Assembly (NCBI GenBank): GCA_027257055.1
Contig: JAPVLO010000232.1
Location: 124,001 to 188,000, forward strand
Reading direction: 5' to 3'
Source of the DNA: Cephalopachus bancanus
Taxonomy: Eukaryota; Chordata; Mammalia; Primates; Tarsiidae
DNA: 64,000 nt
In this document: positions 1 through 11,885 of the stretch, in pieces
How positions within the stretch are numbered: the first letter of the stretch is position 1
Layout: the number at the start of each line of letters is the position of its first letter
Program-made: the position numbers and the translations under genes
Notes under the pieces: model-generated
Database searches by the model: none
Told to the model about the DNA's origin: nothing
What the model saw: only the letters and a program-made list of their open reading frames with translations

Positions 1-1944
1 CAGTATTTACTGTGTGTCTCCTGGGTGCAGTGCTGGGATTCGGCTCTGTGGGGGAGTAGACACCAGGATCAATGCCTCTTCTCAAGGAACTTAGATTTAC
101 TTTTTTTTTTTTTAACCAGTGGAGTCTTTGCTTAAAAAAAAAAAAAAAAAGTGAGGCATATTTAAAAACAAATTAACTCTTACTTTTTGAAGATGAAAAT
201 ATTATTGACTTAAAATTAGAGATATTATTAAAATAAAATAAAAAATTTTTAAATTGTCACAGTTGTAAAGCTATAAATAAATCAGTAAAGTGAAATAAAA
301 TGGAGCTTTAAGATGTGGACAGGTATTTATTTGTCCAGTAAAATGGAATGGACAGCCTAGATCAGAAACCTCTGGAGATAGAGGTCAGGAGGTGTGTGGC
401 TGCTTTCTTTACTGTGGTTAAAGGTTGGACACTTGCAGATAAAAAGTTGAAGGGAGCTTCTCTTTTGTAGCTCTGGTTTGGAGATGATGTTTGTCTGAAA
501 GTTAGAGTGATAGCTCAGGGACACTTTCATCCCTGTTCACCTTTGTAGGTGGACCTCATCTTTCTCTAGCAGTTTAGTTTGGTCGCTTCCCATGAAGTCC
601 TGCATCAACAGAATGACTTTGGAAACAAGAGGCCTGCCGCCCACCAGAGTGAGCCTTGTCTTCATGCCCCATGTGAAGACTCACCCATCACTGCTTTGTC
701 CCTGTCCGCTGACTGGGGGGACAGATAAGTAATCCCTTCAACCCTATCCCCATTAGACCTCTTGTCCTTGGCATCCCAGATTGTTTTAGATTGTGGCTGG
801 TTCTCAGCTTTTCTTTTACCATGCCTTATTTTAGATAGGTGTTAAAGAAAATAACTTCAGATGTTTGGAGTGTTAGGCAGAATCAAGTGGGTATGATCAG
901 GTGAAGGCCACAGCTTGGGGAGCTGCCCCCCTTCATTGCCCAGGAGACTCATACTGCAAATGTGTGTTCAGGGTATACAGTCGTGGCAGGATGTCACCCT
1001 TGATGTCACAGAAATAAAATCGTTGTAAACAGTGATCAGCATTGTAGAGAATGAGCAGTCACTGAGATCACCTGTAAACAAAGATCCTATTTTCATGTAA
1101 ACAGTTCTCATGCCAGTTTCTGTCTTCAGAATACCAGCTTTTTCCAAAAATACACTTGTCTGTTTTCCATAAAGTTTCAAGTCAGAGTATAAATATTGTT
1201 ATCACTAATCAATGATAGCTGAGTGCTGCAAAATTGCTGGTACTGTTATTTATTCTTTCCCTTTTCTTCATGTAGGTAATTAATAGTTTCCCAAGGGTTG
1301 GTAGTATTTACTGACACAAATTTCTTAGCAAAATATTAAAAATTAAGGACCTAGACACTAAGTAATCATTCATTACACTATATTTAATAAATACTTATTA
1401 AGTACTTTTCAATCTGACATGAAAAATGTAAAGAACAGCTTTAGTAGTAATTCCCGACTGAGGGCCCCCTTTAGCTCAGAGTTCACATCACAGTTGCTCT
1501 AGGATAACCAGCTATGGCGTCACATCACTGAGAGTGTTGGCAGAGAGCATGAGCACAGCATTTACACGACTGTGGGTGAGCTCTGTGATTCTGTTCTGCT
1601 TTTTGCACCTATGTCCCAAATTTTTTATGAAGGAAGCGAAAATTTAAAATAGATCATGATTACCTTGAATTAAGTCAGAGGAAACCTGGAAATTAGATTT
1701 TGTTTCTTTCTCCCATATGGAAGCAGTTGCCCCAGCTACACGGCTAGGAAAAAAGGGAAAGAACAATAATTTTGCATTTAATTTATCATTTTTTATAAAT
1801 GTCATAGAACATTTACATGGGGAAATCGAACATTAAGTGAAAAAAGTAGGCATTAAAAAACTTTATATATGTACAAAAAGGACATGACAGTAACTAGATG
1901 CTGTGTGAAGAAATAAGAATCCCAATAAAGGTGAATACATTAAT

Positions 1945-3325
1945 ATTATTCATATGTCAGTACTACCCATAGCAGTCTACAGAGTCAGTGCAATTGTTCT
2001 CAAAATCCCAGTGACTTTTTTTAAGAAATGGAAAAGGCTATCTTCAAGTTTCTGTGGAATTTCAAGGAACCCTGAATAGCCAAAACAATCTTGAAAAAGA
2101 AGAACAAAGCTGAAGGACTTACACTTCTGAGATCAAAACTTATCACACAACTGGAATAATCAAAACAGTATGGTATTGGCATACAGACAGTCAGCATAGA
2201 TCAATAGAATAGAATTGAGAGCTTAGAAATAAACCCTCAATACATGGCCAAATGACTTTTGATGAGGGTGCCAAGACCACTCAGTGGGGAAAGGACAGTC
2301 TCCAACAGTGGTGCAGGAAAACTGTGTATCCACATGCAAAAGAAAGAAGCGGTACCCTTACCTCACACAATATACAAAAGTTAACTCAGCTGAATCTAAG
2401 ACCTACAACCATAAGACTCTTAGAGGAAAATGTGGGGCAAGACTTCGTGACATTGGATTTGGCCACGGTTTCTTGGATATGACACCAAAGGCACAGCAGC
2501 AAAAGGAAAAATAGACAAATTGGACTTTATGAAAACTTCAAAAACATGTGTATCAAAAGGCACTATCAATGGAGTGAAAGGGCAGCTCACAGAATGGGAG
2601 AAAATGTTTGCCAATCATTTATCTTATAAGGGGTCGATATCCAGAATATATAGAAAATGCCTAAAACTCAACAACAACAAAATAATTCAAAATTTGGCAA
2701 AGGTCTTGAAGAGACATTTCTCCAGAGAAGATATACAAATGACCAACAAGCACATGAAAGGCTGCTCAGCATCACTGATCATTAGGAAAATGCACATCGA
2801 CACCACACCAAGCTATACCCCTTCACACTCATTGGGATGGCTGTCATCCAGAAGATGGGAAAATAAGTGTTGGTGAGAGTGTGGAGGAACTGGAACCCCT
2901 GTGCACATTGTGGGAATGTAACATGTGACAGCTGCTTTGGAAAGCAGTATGACAGTTCTTGAAAAAAATTAAAAGTACAGTGACTGTATGATGCAACAAT
3001 TCTGCTTCTGGGGATAGACCCCCAAGAACTGAAAGCAGGATCTCGGAGAGATGTTTGTCTCTCCATGCTCATAGCAGTGTCACTCACAATCACTAAAGAC
3101 AGAAGCAATGCAAGTGTCCATCAGCACATGAGTGGGTATCCAAGATATGGTGTATACACAGTGTGGAATATTATTCAGACTTAAAATGAAAGGAAATTCT
3201 GACACATGCCACAACCTGGGTGATCCTTGAGAATATTCTGCTAAAGGGAACAAGCCAGACACTAAAGGACAAATACTGCATGAGGGACCCAGAGCTGTCA
3301 AAACTGCATAGACAAACATTAACTC
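1945..3325 (+). mobile_element. L1 3' fragment (L1M type), sense to NRF1
   Basis: The sequence follows the end of L1 ORF2 and the adjoining 3' region: stretches such as ACATGGCCAAATGACTTTTG, AAATTGGACTTTATGAAAAC and the run around 2700-2790 are standard L1. ORF2 is broken by stops and frameshifts, so the copy is dead. Divergence suggests an old mammalian L1M element. The usual target-site duplication is not visible because the ends are eroded. Confidence 0.85.
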
Positions 3326-3334
3326 AAAATAGGT

Positions 3335-3435
3335 TATCTGAGACCTAAAACTAAAACGTTTAGAAGAAAACCATGGACAAAGCTTTATGACATTGAACTT
3401 GACAATAACTTCTTGAATATGACGCCAAAAGCATA
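3335..3435 (+). mobile_element. Second, short L1 ORF2 fragment
   Basis: About 95 bases repeat, with divergence, the ORF2 segment at 2399-2494 of the neighbouring L1. Both contain an AGACCTA start, GAAAA and a TGAATATGACGCCAAAAGCA-like end. It is a separate old L1 piece or an internal rearrangement of the first one. Confidence 0.65.
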
Positions 3436-3440
3436 CATAC

Positions 3441-3527
3441 CAGTTACTCGAGTTAGGAGGATTACTTCAGCCCAGGAATTCGAGATTAGCGCGAGCAACA
3501 TAGCATGATGCCATCTCTTAAAAAGTG
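3441..3527 (+). repeat. Partial Alu left-arm fragment
   Basis: An Alu-like ACTCGAGTTAGGAGGATTAC start and CCCAGGAATTCGAGATTAG are visible, ending in TCTCTTAAAAA. It is a truncated, old left arm lying directly before the nested Alu pair. Confidence 0.6.
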
Positions 3528-3544
3528 GCTAACAGTGTAAAATT

Positions 3545-4131
3545 GGAGCAGGTGAGGAAGATCATGTCTGTAATTGTAGCACTTTGGGAGGTGGAGGCAA
3601 GAGATTACCTGAGCCCAGGGGTTTGAGACTAGTCTGGACAACATGGCGAGACCTCGTCTCTACAAAAAATTTTTAAAAATTATAGGGCTGGGCGTGGTAA
3701 TGCAAGCCTGTAGTCCAAGCACTTTGGGAAGCCAAAGTGAAAAGATTGCCTGAGTTCATGGGTTCAAGACCAGCCTGGGCAACTTGATGAGACTTCATCT
3801 CTACAATAAATTTAAAAAAATTAGGTGGGCATGGTAGCACATGCCTGTAGTTCCAGCTACTTAGAAGGCTGAGGCAGAAGGATCACCTGAGTCCAGCAGG
3901 TCAACGCTGGGCTGAGCATGCCACTGCACTCCAGCCTGGGTGACAGAATGAGTTTCCAACTCAAAAAAAAAAAATTAGCCAGTTGTGTTGGCATGTGTCT
4001 GTAGTTATAGCTACTTGGAAGACTGAGGTGGAAGGATTGCCTGAGCTCAGCAGGTCGAGGCTGTGGTGGCTGTGAGCATTCCACTTTACTCCAGCCTGGG
4101 TGACAGAGTGAGACAACTCAGAAAAAAAAAA
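3545..4131 (+). mobile_element. Nested Alu pair (Alu inside Alu)
   Basis: An older Alu (left arm 3545-3682, right arm 3970-4131) is split at its middle A-rich linker by a full-length Alu at 3683-3969. The direct repeat AAAAATTA flanks the inner copy (3675-3682 and 3970-3977). The inner copy already shows the CTACAATAAATT middle and the CCAACTC end of the lineage-specific type. Confidence 0.85.
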
Positions 4132-4586
4132 GTAAATTTGTATGATACTTAAAGTTTTCTTTGATGCTTACTAAAACATTCCCAAGTATTCTGCATAAAT
4201 TTCTTTTATTGTTAGAGTAAAATAACTTTTTAAAACACAAGTATAAAAATGAAAAGCAAAACAAGTTAGTAAGAAGTGGAGCATTTTCTATTTAATGAGA
4301 CTTTTCTGTCCACTGATTTATTTTCCTGCTTCCTAGAATCCTTGTAGTGACCAAGAAGTCTTTTCTGGGGGGAATTACTGTATCTTGTGTCTTCCTTGTT
4401 TCCTGACTGTTCCTAGTGAAGGAGACACTGCTGGGTTTGGTCCATGCGGCTGTGCCCACAATCCTGACCGTTTTTCACCCCCAACTTACAGCTTGTGCTT
4501 GCAAGGCCACTGCCATGGTCATAGCAGGGTCTGCAGCTTCAGAGCAAGACTGGATTACCTGATTTATTTGTCCACCTCTGCTAATC

Positions 4587-4903
4587 TTTTTTTTTTTTCT
4601 TTCTTTCTGTTGAGGTCTCACTCCATTGCTTAGACTGGAGTGCAGTGGCACAATAACAGCTCACCACAGCCTCGACCTCCTGGGCTAAGGTGATTCTCCC
4701 ATCTCAGCCTCCCTTGTATCTGGGACTACAGGCGTGCACCATCATGCCCAGCTAATTTGTTTTTATTTTTATTTTTTATAGAAACAAAGTCTTGCTATGT
4801 TACCTAGGCTGGTCTGGACTCAAGCAGTCCTGGACTCAAGCAATCCTCTTGCCTCGGCCTCCCAAAGTGCTGAGTTGACAGGCCTGAGCTGCTATGCCCT
4901 GCC
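4587..4903 (-). mobile_element. Old Alu (AluJ-like)
   Basis: Full dimeric Alu in reverse orientation with a T-rich start and a GCCTCCCAAAGTGCTGAG segment near its end. A short internal repeat (GGACTCAAGCA twice, about 4816-4840) is present. Confidence 0.85.
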
Positions 4904-4992
4904 GTACTCACTTTGGATATTCTCTTAGTAACTGCATATTGGCACCTGATACTTTCCCAGGAGAGATATTGAATTTATCTGTTAGTTCACAA

Positions 4993-5280
4993 TTTTTTTT
5001 TTTTTTTGAGTTGGAGTCTCACTCTGTTGCCCAGACTGGAGTGCAGTGGCCGCTCCCGGCCACCGCAGCCTCGACCTGCTGGGCTCCGGCGATCCTTCCG
5101 CCTCAGCCTTCCAAGTAGCTGGAATTGCAGGCATGCACTACCACGCCCGGCTGATTTTTTGATTTATTGTGGAGATGAGGTCTCACTGCCCAGGCGGGTC
5201 TCGAACCCGCGGGCTCAGGCAATTCACTCACCTCAGCCTCCCAAAGGCGCGGGATTATAGGCTGAGCCACCGAGCCCAGC
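4993..5280 (-). mobile_element. Young lineage-specific Alu
   Basis: Full-length reverse Alu with the diagnostic GAGTTGGAGTCTCACTCTG, the TTGATTTATTGTGGAGATGA middle, and an intact 17-base T-arm-like palindrome at 5194-5210. The direct repeat AGTTCACA flanks it (4984-4991 and 5282-5289). It faces the sense Alu at 5759 and forms an inverted pair. Confidence 0.9.
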
Positions 5281-5758
5281 AAGTTCACATTTTTACATCT
5301 CTGAAGTTTGGATAACAAATTATAATCTTACAGCTGTCAGAAAGTTTTTTTTTCTTATTGGCTATACTACATAAAATGGTAGTGTATCTTATAGGTTGTA
5401 GCATCATAGAATCAAGAAAATAGGTATTTATTTATGCATAGAGTAAAAGCATATACCAAGAAAGAAAAATGGGGCACACTGCTAGAATGGTGCTCGTTGT
5501 AAATACATGGTTGCTGTCTTTCTGTTTTGTGGAGGGTGCAGTGAGGGGAAGGGAGGGTTACTATCTCATGTCTTTATAGAGCCAAGAAATTTGGGTTTGT
5601 GGTGATAATTTTAAATTTTAAGTCTTCATTTTAGCCCTGCCTGCATATTCATTGAGGCACCAGGAAGAGTTAGACTTTTCAAGATATTAGTCAGCCATTA
5701 TTTTGTATTTGAAAGCCATGGCTATAAGCCACATTGTTATCCTTTAATAATAATTGAA

Positions 5759-6069
5759 GCCGGGCTCGGTGGCTCAGCCTGTAATCCCGCGCCTTTGGGA
5801 GGCTGAGGTGAATGGATTGCGTGAGCCCGCGGGTTCGAGACCCAACTGGGCAGTGAGACCTCATCTCTACAATAAATCAAAAAATCAGCCGGGCGTGGTA
5901 GCGCATGCCTGTACTTCCAGCTACTCGGAAGGCTGAGGTGGAAGGATTGCTGGAGCCCAGCAGGTCGAGGCTGCGGTGGCCGGGAGCGGCCACTGCACTC
6001 CAGTCTGGGCGACAGAGTGAGACTCCGACTCAAAAAAAAATAATAATAAAAATAAATAAATAAATAAAA
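5759..6069 (+). mobile_element. Young lineage-specific Alu just upstream of NRF1 exon
   Basis: Full-length sense Alu starting GCCGGGCTCGGTGGCTCAGC and ending in an AATAAATAAATA tail. It has the short A-box form and the GCCCGCGGGTTCGAGACCC T-arm-like segment; the right side of that stem is mutated. It ends 170 bp before the splice acceptor at 6239. Confidence 0.9.
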
Positions 6070-6239
6070 GTTGGTCCTGGCTCTGCCCACTAGCACTGGT
6101 GTCCTGTATTTGCCAGAAGGCTCGCAACCATGGAGTCAGTAGAGAGACCCAAGGAAGGGCTGAGAGGATGCTTTGTCTTGCAGCAGTGCTCTGCCTTTAG
6201 TCGTCTTACACACCCCCTCTCCGTTTCCTGTACCCGCAG

Positions 6240-6364
6240 TGAAGCTGCCGCCCATGCTGTCGCCACCCTGGCTGAGGCCACCTTACAAGGTGGGGGACAG
6301 ATCGTCTTGTCTGGGGAAACCGCAGCAGCCGTCGGAGCACTTACTGGAGTCCAAGATGCTAATG
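6240..6364 (+). CDS. NRF1: NRF1 penultimate coding exon
   Basis: This exon encodes part of the C-terminal transactivation domain of nuclear respiratory factor 1, a DNA-binding homodimer that activates nuclear genes for respiratory-chain subunits and mitochondrial biogenesis from GC-rich palindromic promoter sites. A polypyrimidine tract and CAG acceptor end at 6239, and a GTAAGA donor starts at 6365. The exon begins with the last base of a split serine codon, reads 41 whole codons and ends with the first base of a glycine codon. The peptide runs EAAAHAVATLAEATLQ, then GGGQIVLSGETAAAVGALTG, then VQDAN, which I recognise as NRF1. The Gly codon is completed exactly by the exon at 32995, which supports both boundaries. 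I see no frameshift or stop. The DNA-binding exons lie outside the window. A young Alu ends only about 170 bp upstream of the acceptor. Confidence 0.97.
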
Positions 6365-8523
6365 GTAAGAGAGCATAAATATTTTATAGACATTCTTCCC
6401 TGTTTCCACTTAAACTCTCCCAGCATGAGTGGCAACAAATCCTTTAGAAAGAGGAGTTTTTCTTCATTGATAGACACTTGATGCCCAGGAAAATTCTAGA
6501 AGCTTCTGATTCTTTTCACTAGTAAGAGAGTTGGGGTTTCCTGAAGGCAAATGCCGTGATAGTGGCTACTTGGTTGAGTTGTTATTTAAAAAGTGATTGT
6601 TTTGCTGTGACAAAGTTTACTGAGGGGCACATTTTGTCCTTTCCTCTTTCATAGGGTAGGGTATGTCGGTGTCCTTTGCTGTAGCAGAGACCCTCCCATG
6701 CGTGGGTCCATTATGGTAGGGTGAAATGTTCTGACTACCTCTTGAAGGTGCCACCATCTCCTCTGTCCCATAGGCTTGGACAACAGGCAATGAAAAGGGC
6801 ACTTTCCTGGTTGGGACAAACGCCCTCCCCAAGGCCTTCTGGATTTAGCCAGTAGCATGCCCCTACCCTACCCTTCTTCCTCAGCTTTTTGATCCTGGAT
6901 ATTGGTGAATATCCCGAATAGACAAAAGGGATAAAGTTCAAAGAAATATGGTGACAAAGTTTACAACTCCAGCCCAGCTCTTTGGATCTACTTGGGAAGA
7001 CTCTGGGAGTCCATTGCCAACACACGGGCTGCCCAGGCAAGTGTTTCAGAAGTCTGGGTCAAAGAGGAGAACCAACCCTGTTATATGAGACTCTATGCAA
7101 TTGCTTGTTGAACTTAAAAAAACACATGTGTCATTAAGCAGGACAAATTAAGTATTCTATAGTTTTGGGGAAATTATTACTTTAAAGTCCTGAAGTGAGG
7201 ATATATAAATAGCATACTTTTATTTAGGCAGAAAGTTCCTTAGCGGCCTTAGTGACTGAAAGAGAAGTTTCTGGTCCATGTTTATGGTAAGTCCCTAGGA
7301 ATTGGATGCTCTAGCAGTTGGAACAGCCTTTAAAGAGAGGCACAGTGCTGTGTCCTCTGGAAGTGGGGGGAAACAAAGTGCTTCCATACCCCCAGAGAAG
7401 AACAGCACAGGAAATGCAAAGAGTCATTGTGATTTCTGGGAATCATTTTCCAAAAAATCCAATACTGAAACTCAGCCTGCTCTTTCTGTGGGGCAAGGGG
7501 CTTTCATGAACTCATCTAAATGTAGACAGTTGATCTTAGCCAGAATGCTGCAAGATAGGGGGCATTTCCAGCTGTATGCCCAGGGTGAAACTCCATGGTT
7601 GGAGTTACAGAAAGCCTCTCTAGCTAGAATCGACTTCGTTTTCTTATGTTTTTCTGTTCCTCATCAGAGTCCTAATCTCCCTGAATAGAGGGTGGACTAT
7701 CTGGCTGCTGGCTTTCTTCCAAAGTTTGACTGCTGTAACTCACTGTGGAACTGCTCGGGATACTTCTGTGTGGGTTACTTGGAGACTATTTGATCCGTTC
7801 TCACTGACTTGCCCTGGCTGGGAGAGAGCGGCCTGATTTATGGTTCTGGCTCCTCCCAGTGTCACCTTTTTAGAGGATGAGTTTGTGAGTAAGTCCAGGG
7901 ACACTGTGGGTCTCTGGCCAAGTAGGCCTGTTCAGCCATACAGTAAAGTGGAACCACACCCACTAGTGTCAGTTACTGGAAGCTGCCTCTCCTCAGTGGA
8001 CTTGGGTTATGTGAATCAGTTGGGGTGATGTCATGGAGTTGGCTGCATTTGTGATACAAGAACATTCTGGCTTACATCCTAAAAGCCAGTAGCTCCCCCA
8101 GGGCAGGCCACCCCAGTTTGTGACTGCCACCACTTGCTGGACTCAGTCCTTGGGGTTGGCGTCATTCCTCTCCAGTGCAGCTTTTCTATGTCACATCAGG
8201 TCCTTGAGTTGTGCAAGTGGTGGCAGCAATTTTAGGCAAGAGCTAATCACATGAGCTGCCCTTGGGAATCCAGAAAGCGAATCTAGTATTGGGTATGATC
8301 CAGATAATTTTGATATTCATTGGTGTTCTCTGGCTTTTGTAAGAGTCTTTGGTTTCTTAGGATAGAGTTTCGTGGACTGGTTCAATGTAAAGGTTCTCAC
8401 CTCTCACTTTCCATTTAGATGTGGTTATACTGGCTAAGCTATGGTCTTTACTACTTCTTCCTTTTTTAAGCCAAATTATCTTAATCCCCTTTCCCCAATA
8501 CACCTTAATATAAGAAGTTATGC

Positions 8524-8884
8524 GGGCCGGGCCCGGTGGCTTAGCCTGTAATCCCAGCATTTTGGGAGGCCGAGATAAGTGGATTGCCAGAACCCACGGG
8601 TTTTGCGGGTTTGAGACCAGCCCAGGCAACTTGGCAAGACCTTGTCTCTACAATCAATCAAAAAAAAAAAAATTAGGGCAACCCTTTAGGGTCCCTTCCC
8701 ACTCTGGGAGCTTTTCTGTTCTCTCAATAAATCCTGCTTTTTCACTTAAAAAAAAAAAAGTAGCCAGACGTGGTAGTACGTGCCTATAGTTCCAGCTACT
8801 TGGAAGGCTGAGGCAGAAGGATTATTGGAACCCAGCAGGTCGACACTGGGGTGGCTGTGAGTAAGACTCCAACTCAAAAAAAAA
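8524..8884 (+). mobile_element. Alu interrupted by a retroviral transcript fragment
   Basis: Left arm 8524-8675 and right arm 8760-8884 of one lineage-specific Alu are separated by 84 bases of non-Alu sequence ending in a poly(A) run. The T-arm region of the left arm carries a small duplication (ACGGGTTTTGCGGGTTTGAG). Confidence 0.85.
8676..8759 (+). mobile_element. ERV LTR 3'-end fragment with poly(A), retrocopied
   Basis: About 72 bases resemble the R region of a gammaretrovirus-like LTR: CACTCTGGGAGCTTTTCTG, then CTCTCAATAAATCCTGC, then cleavage 16 bases after AATAAA (8726-8731). A run of 12 A follows, so this is the 3' tip of a polyadenylated transcript and not part of a DNA-integrated LTR. 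A-rich sequence flanks both sides. No viral gene is present. Confidence 0.7.
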
Positions 8885-9342
8885 GTTACACAATTCAGCC
8901 TATTTCTTTTTCTTGACTCTTGCCATCTTCTCCCCTGAGCTCCAGAACTCCCTAAGCTCCAGGACTCCTGGCCTCTAGGACCAGTGAGGACAGGTCTCAT
9001 TCAGGCCTGAGAAGCTCTTGTTGGCTGCCTTTCATCTCTCACCCAGACTCCACACCCACTTCAGAGAACCAGGTCTGCAGCAAAAATCAAGATAAGAATT
9101 ATGTTGGCACTTGGCCGACTCAGAAATTCTCTCATGTCTGAGATCTTACTACAGATTCATTCCTAAAAACTAGATGGGGGAACAAAACAGATTGAAGTTT
9201 ATAAGTGATAGAGCCTTGTACCAGAGCTGCTTAGGAAAGTATCAACATTTCCTAAAACTGCTGCCATTCTAACTATGCCACAAGAAAAAAGAGGGGACAT
9301 AGCTAGCATTTGCTTAATTTTGATTGGTTTGGTATGGTTTAG

Positions 9343-9651
9343 GTTTTTTTTGTTTTTGTTTTTTTTAAGAGAGTTTTGCTCTGTCACCCAGGCTGAAGTC
9401 CAGTGGAACAATCATAACTCACCGCAGCCTCAAACTCTTGAGCTCAGGTGATCGTCCTGCTTCAGCCTCCTGATAAGCTGGGAATACAGCTGTGGGCCAC
9501 CCTACCTGGCTAGTTAAAAAAAATTTTTTTTGTAGTGATGGGGGTCTTGCTATGTTGCCCATGCTAGTCTCCAACTCCTGGACTTAAGTGATCCCTCCTG
9601 GCTCAGCCTCCTGAATTGTTGGAATTACAGGCATGAGCCACCATGCCTGGC
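9343..9651 (-). mobile_element. Old Alu (AluJ-like)
   Basis: Reverse dimeric Alu with an A-rich linker and divergent arms, ending GAGCCACCATGCCTGGC. Confidence 0.85.
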
Positions 9652-10328
9652 TTTTTTTTCCTCTTTGCTCCTATTTGTAAAAAATAATTTATAATCCCAT
9701 GCAATAGAATGTTAATGTTTTGAGTTTTAAAAATCTGGTCTTTTTTTCCTATTCATTAAAAAAAGCTTTTAACTTGAATAGGATCATATTGTCTGTAATA
9801 TTTTGTAACTTATTTTGAAGTATTTTAACAGTTTTTGTGTCATTAAATGTTTTTTGGAAAAATGATTTTCAACAAGACCCCTATTGTTGAAAAATTTGGT
9901 TACTAATATTTTGCAATAAAAATTAAACTGCTTGTCTTCGTTCAGAATCTTGCCCACCTCTGCTGACCTGCTCTCCTTGGCCCATCCTTGCCTATGCTCC
10001 CAGCAGGCTGTGGGGAGCCTGAATGCCTCCCTGTCCTAGCACTGGGGATCCTAGGGTAATTACAGTGCTGCTGTAGCAGTTAGTCGCATCTTATTTAATT
10101 TGCATGTTTGTATTAGTGATAAATGTTTTTCCCTACCCTTGTGTGTTTTAGTATTGGTTAATGTTCTTTGCCCTTTTTTTTGTTGGAGCCTTTACTTTTC
10201 TCATATTAACTTGGAAAAGGTCTTCATATACTAAGGATATAACCCTTTTATGTGCATATTGTAAATAGTTTTTTCCAGTTTATTTTTATTTCACTTCTAT
10301 TACTTTCATTACTTTCCTCTGATTACAT

Positions 10329-10932
10329 CTTTTTTGGTTTTTTTTTTTTTTGAGGATACGGTCTCACTCTGTCATCCAGGCTGGAGTGCAGTGGCACAGT
10401 CATAATTCACTGCAGCCTCGACCTCCTGGGCTCTAGTGATCCTCCAGCCTCAGCCTCCTGAGTAGCTGGACTTTAGGTGTGTGTCACCATGCCCAGCTAA
10501 CTTTTACTTTTTTTTTTTGAGTTGAGTCTCATTCTGTTGCCCAGACTGGAGTGCAGCGGCATGCTCCTGGCCCACCGTAGCCTCAACCTACTGGGCTCAG
10601 GCGATCCTTCCGCCTCAGCCTTCCAAGTAGCTGGAACTACTGGTGCGCGCTACCACGCCCGCCTAATTTTTTTGATTTATTGTAGCGATGAGGTCTCGCC
10701 AAGTTGCCCAGGTGGGTCTCGAACCCACGGGCTCAGGCAATTCACTCACCTTGGCCTCCCAAAGCATGGGATTACAGACTGAGCCACTGAGCCCGGCCAC
10801 TTTTTTTTTTTTTTAATGGAGATGAGGTCTCTGTGTGTTGCCTGGGCTGGTCTCAAACTTCTGGGCTCAAGCAGTCCTTCCCACTTGACTTCCCAAAGTT
10901 CTAGGATTATAGGTATTAGCCAATACGCACAG
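10329..10932 (-). mobile_element. Nested Alu pair
   Basis: An older reverse Alu (right arm 10329-10507, left arm 10799-10932) is split by a young lineage-specific Alu at 10508-10798. The flanking direct repeat is short (ACTTTT). The inner copy has the T-arm-like palindrome at 10712-10728 in the GTGGG/CCCAC version. Confidence 0.85.
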
Positions 10933-10955
10933 TGCAGAATTCTTAAACAGGTCTT

Positions 10956-11257
10956 TTTATTTATTTATTTATTTATTTATTTTTTTGAGTTGGATTCTCA
11001 CTCTGTCACCCAGAGTGCAGTCGCCACTCCTGGCCACCACAGCCTCGCCCTGTTGGGCTCCGGCAATCCTTCCGCCTCAGCCTTCCAAGTAGCTGGAACT
11101 ACAGGCGTGCGCTACCACACCCGGCTAGTTTTTGATTTATTGTAGAGATGAGGTCTCGCCAAGTTGCCCAGGCGGGTCTCAAACCTGTGTGCTCAGGTAA
11201 TCCACTCACCTCAGCCTCCCAAAGCGTGGGATTGCAGCCTGAGCCACCGAGCCCAGC
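10956..11257 (-). mobile_element. Young lineage-specific Alu
   Basis: Reverse Alu with a (TTTA)n tail. A 13-base direct repeat, TTAAACAGGTCTT at 10943 and TTAAATAGGTCTT at 11258, defines the insertion. Confidence 0.9.
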
Positions 11258-11689
11258 TTAAATAGGTCTTATGTGGGGGTACTTCTATTTCCATTTATCT
11301 ATTTGGTCTGTTCTTTGTACTATAGTATTTTGTCACTTAGATGCCATTTGTAGTGAAGAAAAGGCCCATCTTTAAATTAGAAAAAAATTCATTCAAAATC
11401 CCAAAGAGTGTTTTGGGAAAGTAAACTTTACACTAATTTTAATTTTACAGTTCATTTGAAAGAATAAGGCCTTGTTTCAGCAATAGTTAATCTCATCAAG
11501 TCTCAGCAGAACTGCTGTCGAGTGAAACTGATTTATTTGGATTTCCTCCTCTCCTTCTACCCCAGCTCTTCCCGTGGCAGAGGTTACGGGAAGTATTTGT
11601 CATAGATATGTACTGGGGTGGGAAGCAAGAGTTCTTGCAGTTCGAGGATTTGCTTATTTAACAAGCATTTACAAAATTCTGGGGGCAGG

Positions 11690-11885
11690 CATCCTGCTAA
11701 GTGGTTTACATGTATGAACTTAATTAAAACCCAGAGCAACTTTATGAGGTAGGCACTATTATCCCCACTTGACATATAGGGAAACTGAGACACAGAAAGT
11801 TTCAGTAACTTGAGCAGGTTCACACAGAGAGGGCCAGAGGTGGGATCTGAATTCAAGCAGTTTTTCCCCAAGCCACTCTACTGTG
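11690..11885 (-). repeat. MIR element
   Basis: Reverse MIR core: GAGGTAGGCACTATTATCCCC, GAAACTGAGACACAGAAAG and GGTTCACACAGAGAG follow the MIR consensus order. Confidence 0.8.

Larger units (their letters stand above)
1..6239 (+). other. NRF1: NRF1 intron (3' part) with L1 and Alu insertions
   Basis: This is intronic because it precedes the acceptor at 6239; the donor lies outside the window. Positions 1-98 resemble the 3' end of an L2 element in reverse. Positions 100-1900 are AT-rich single-copy DNA with no exon that I can support. After that come an L1 3' fragment, several Alus and AT-rich filler. No RNA gene was recognised. Confidence 0.85.

Noticed and set aside
2252..2876. Open frames in the L1 fragment
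   Set aside because: Broken pieces of ORF2 in an old, stop-ridden L1; no intact reverse transcriptase.
5737..6096. Repeated short proteins of the type LSPRLECSG and PVIPRLWEAEV at many places
   Set aside because: These are translations of Alu elements on either strand, not genes.
8676..8759. Solo LTR
   Set aside because: U3 and U5 are missing, and a poly(A) run follows the cleavage distance after AATAAA, so it is a transcript-derived fragment.
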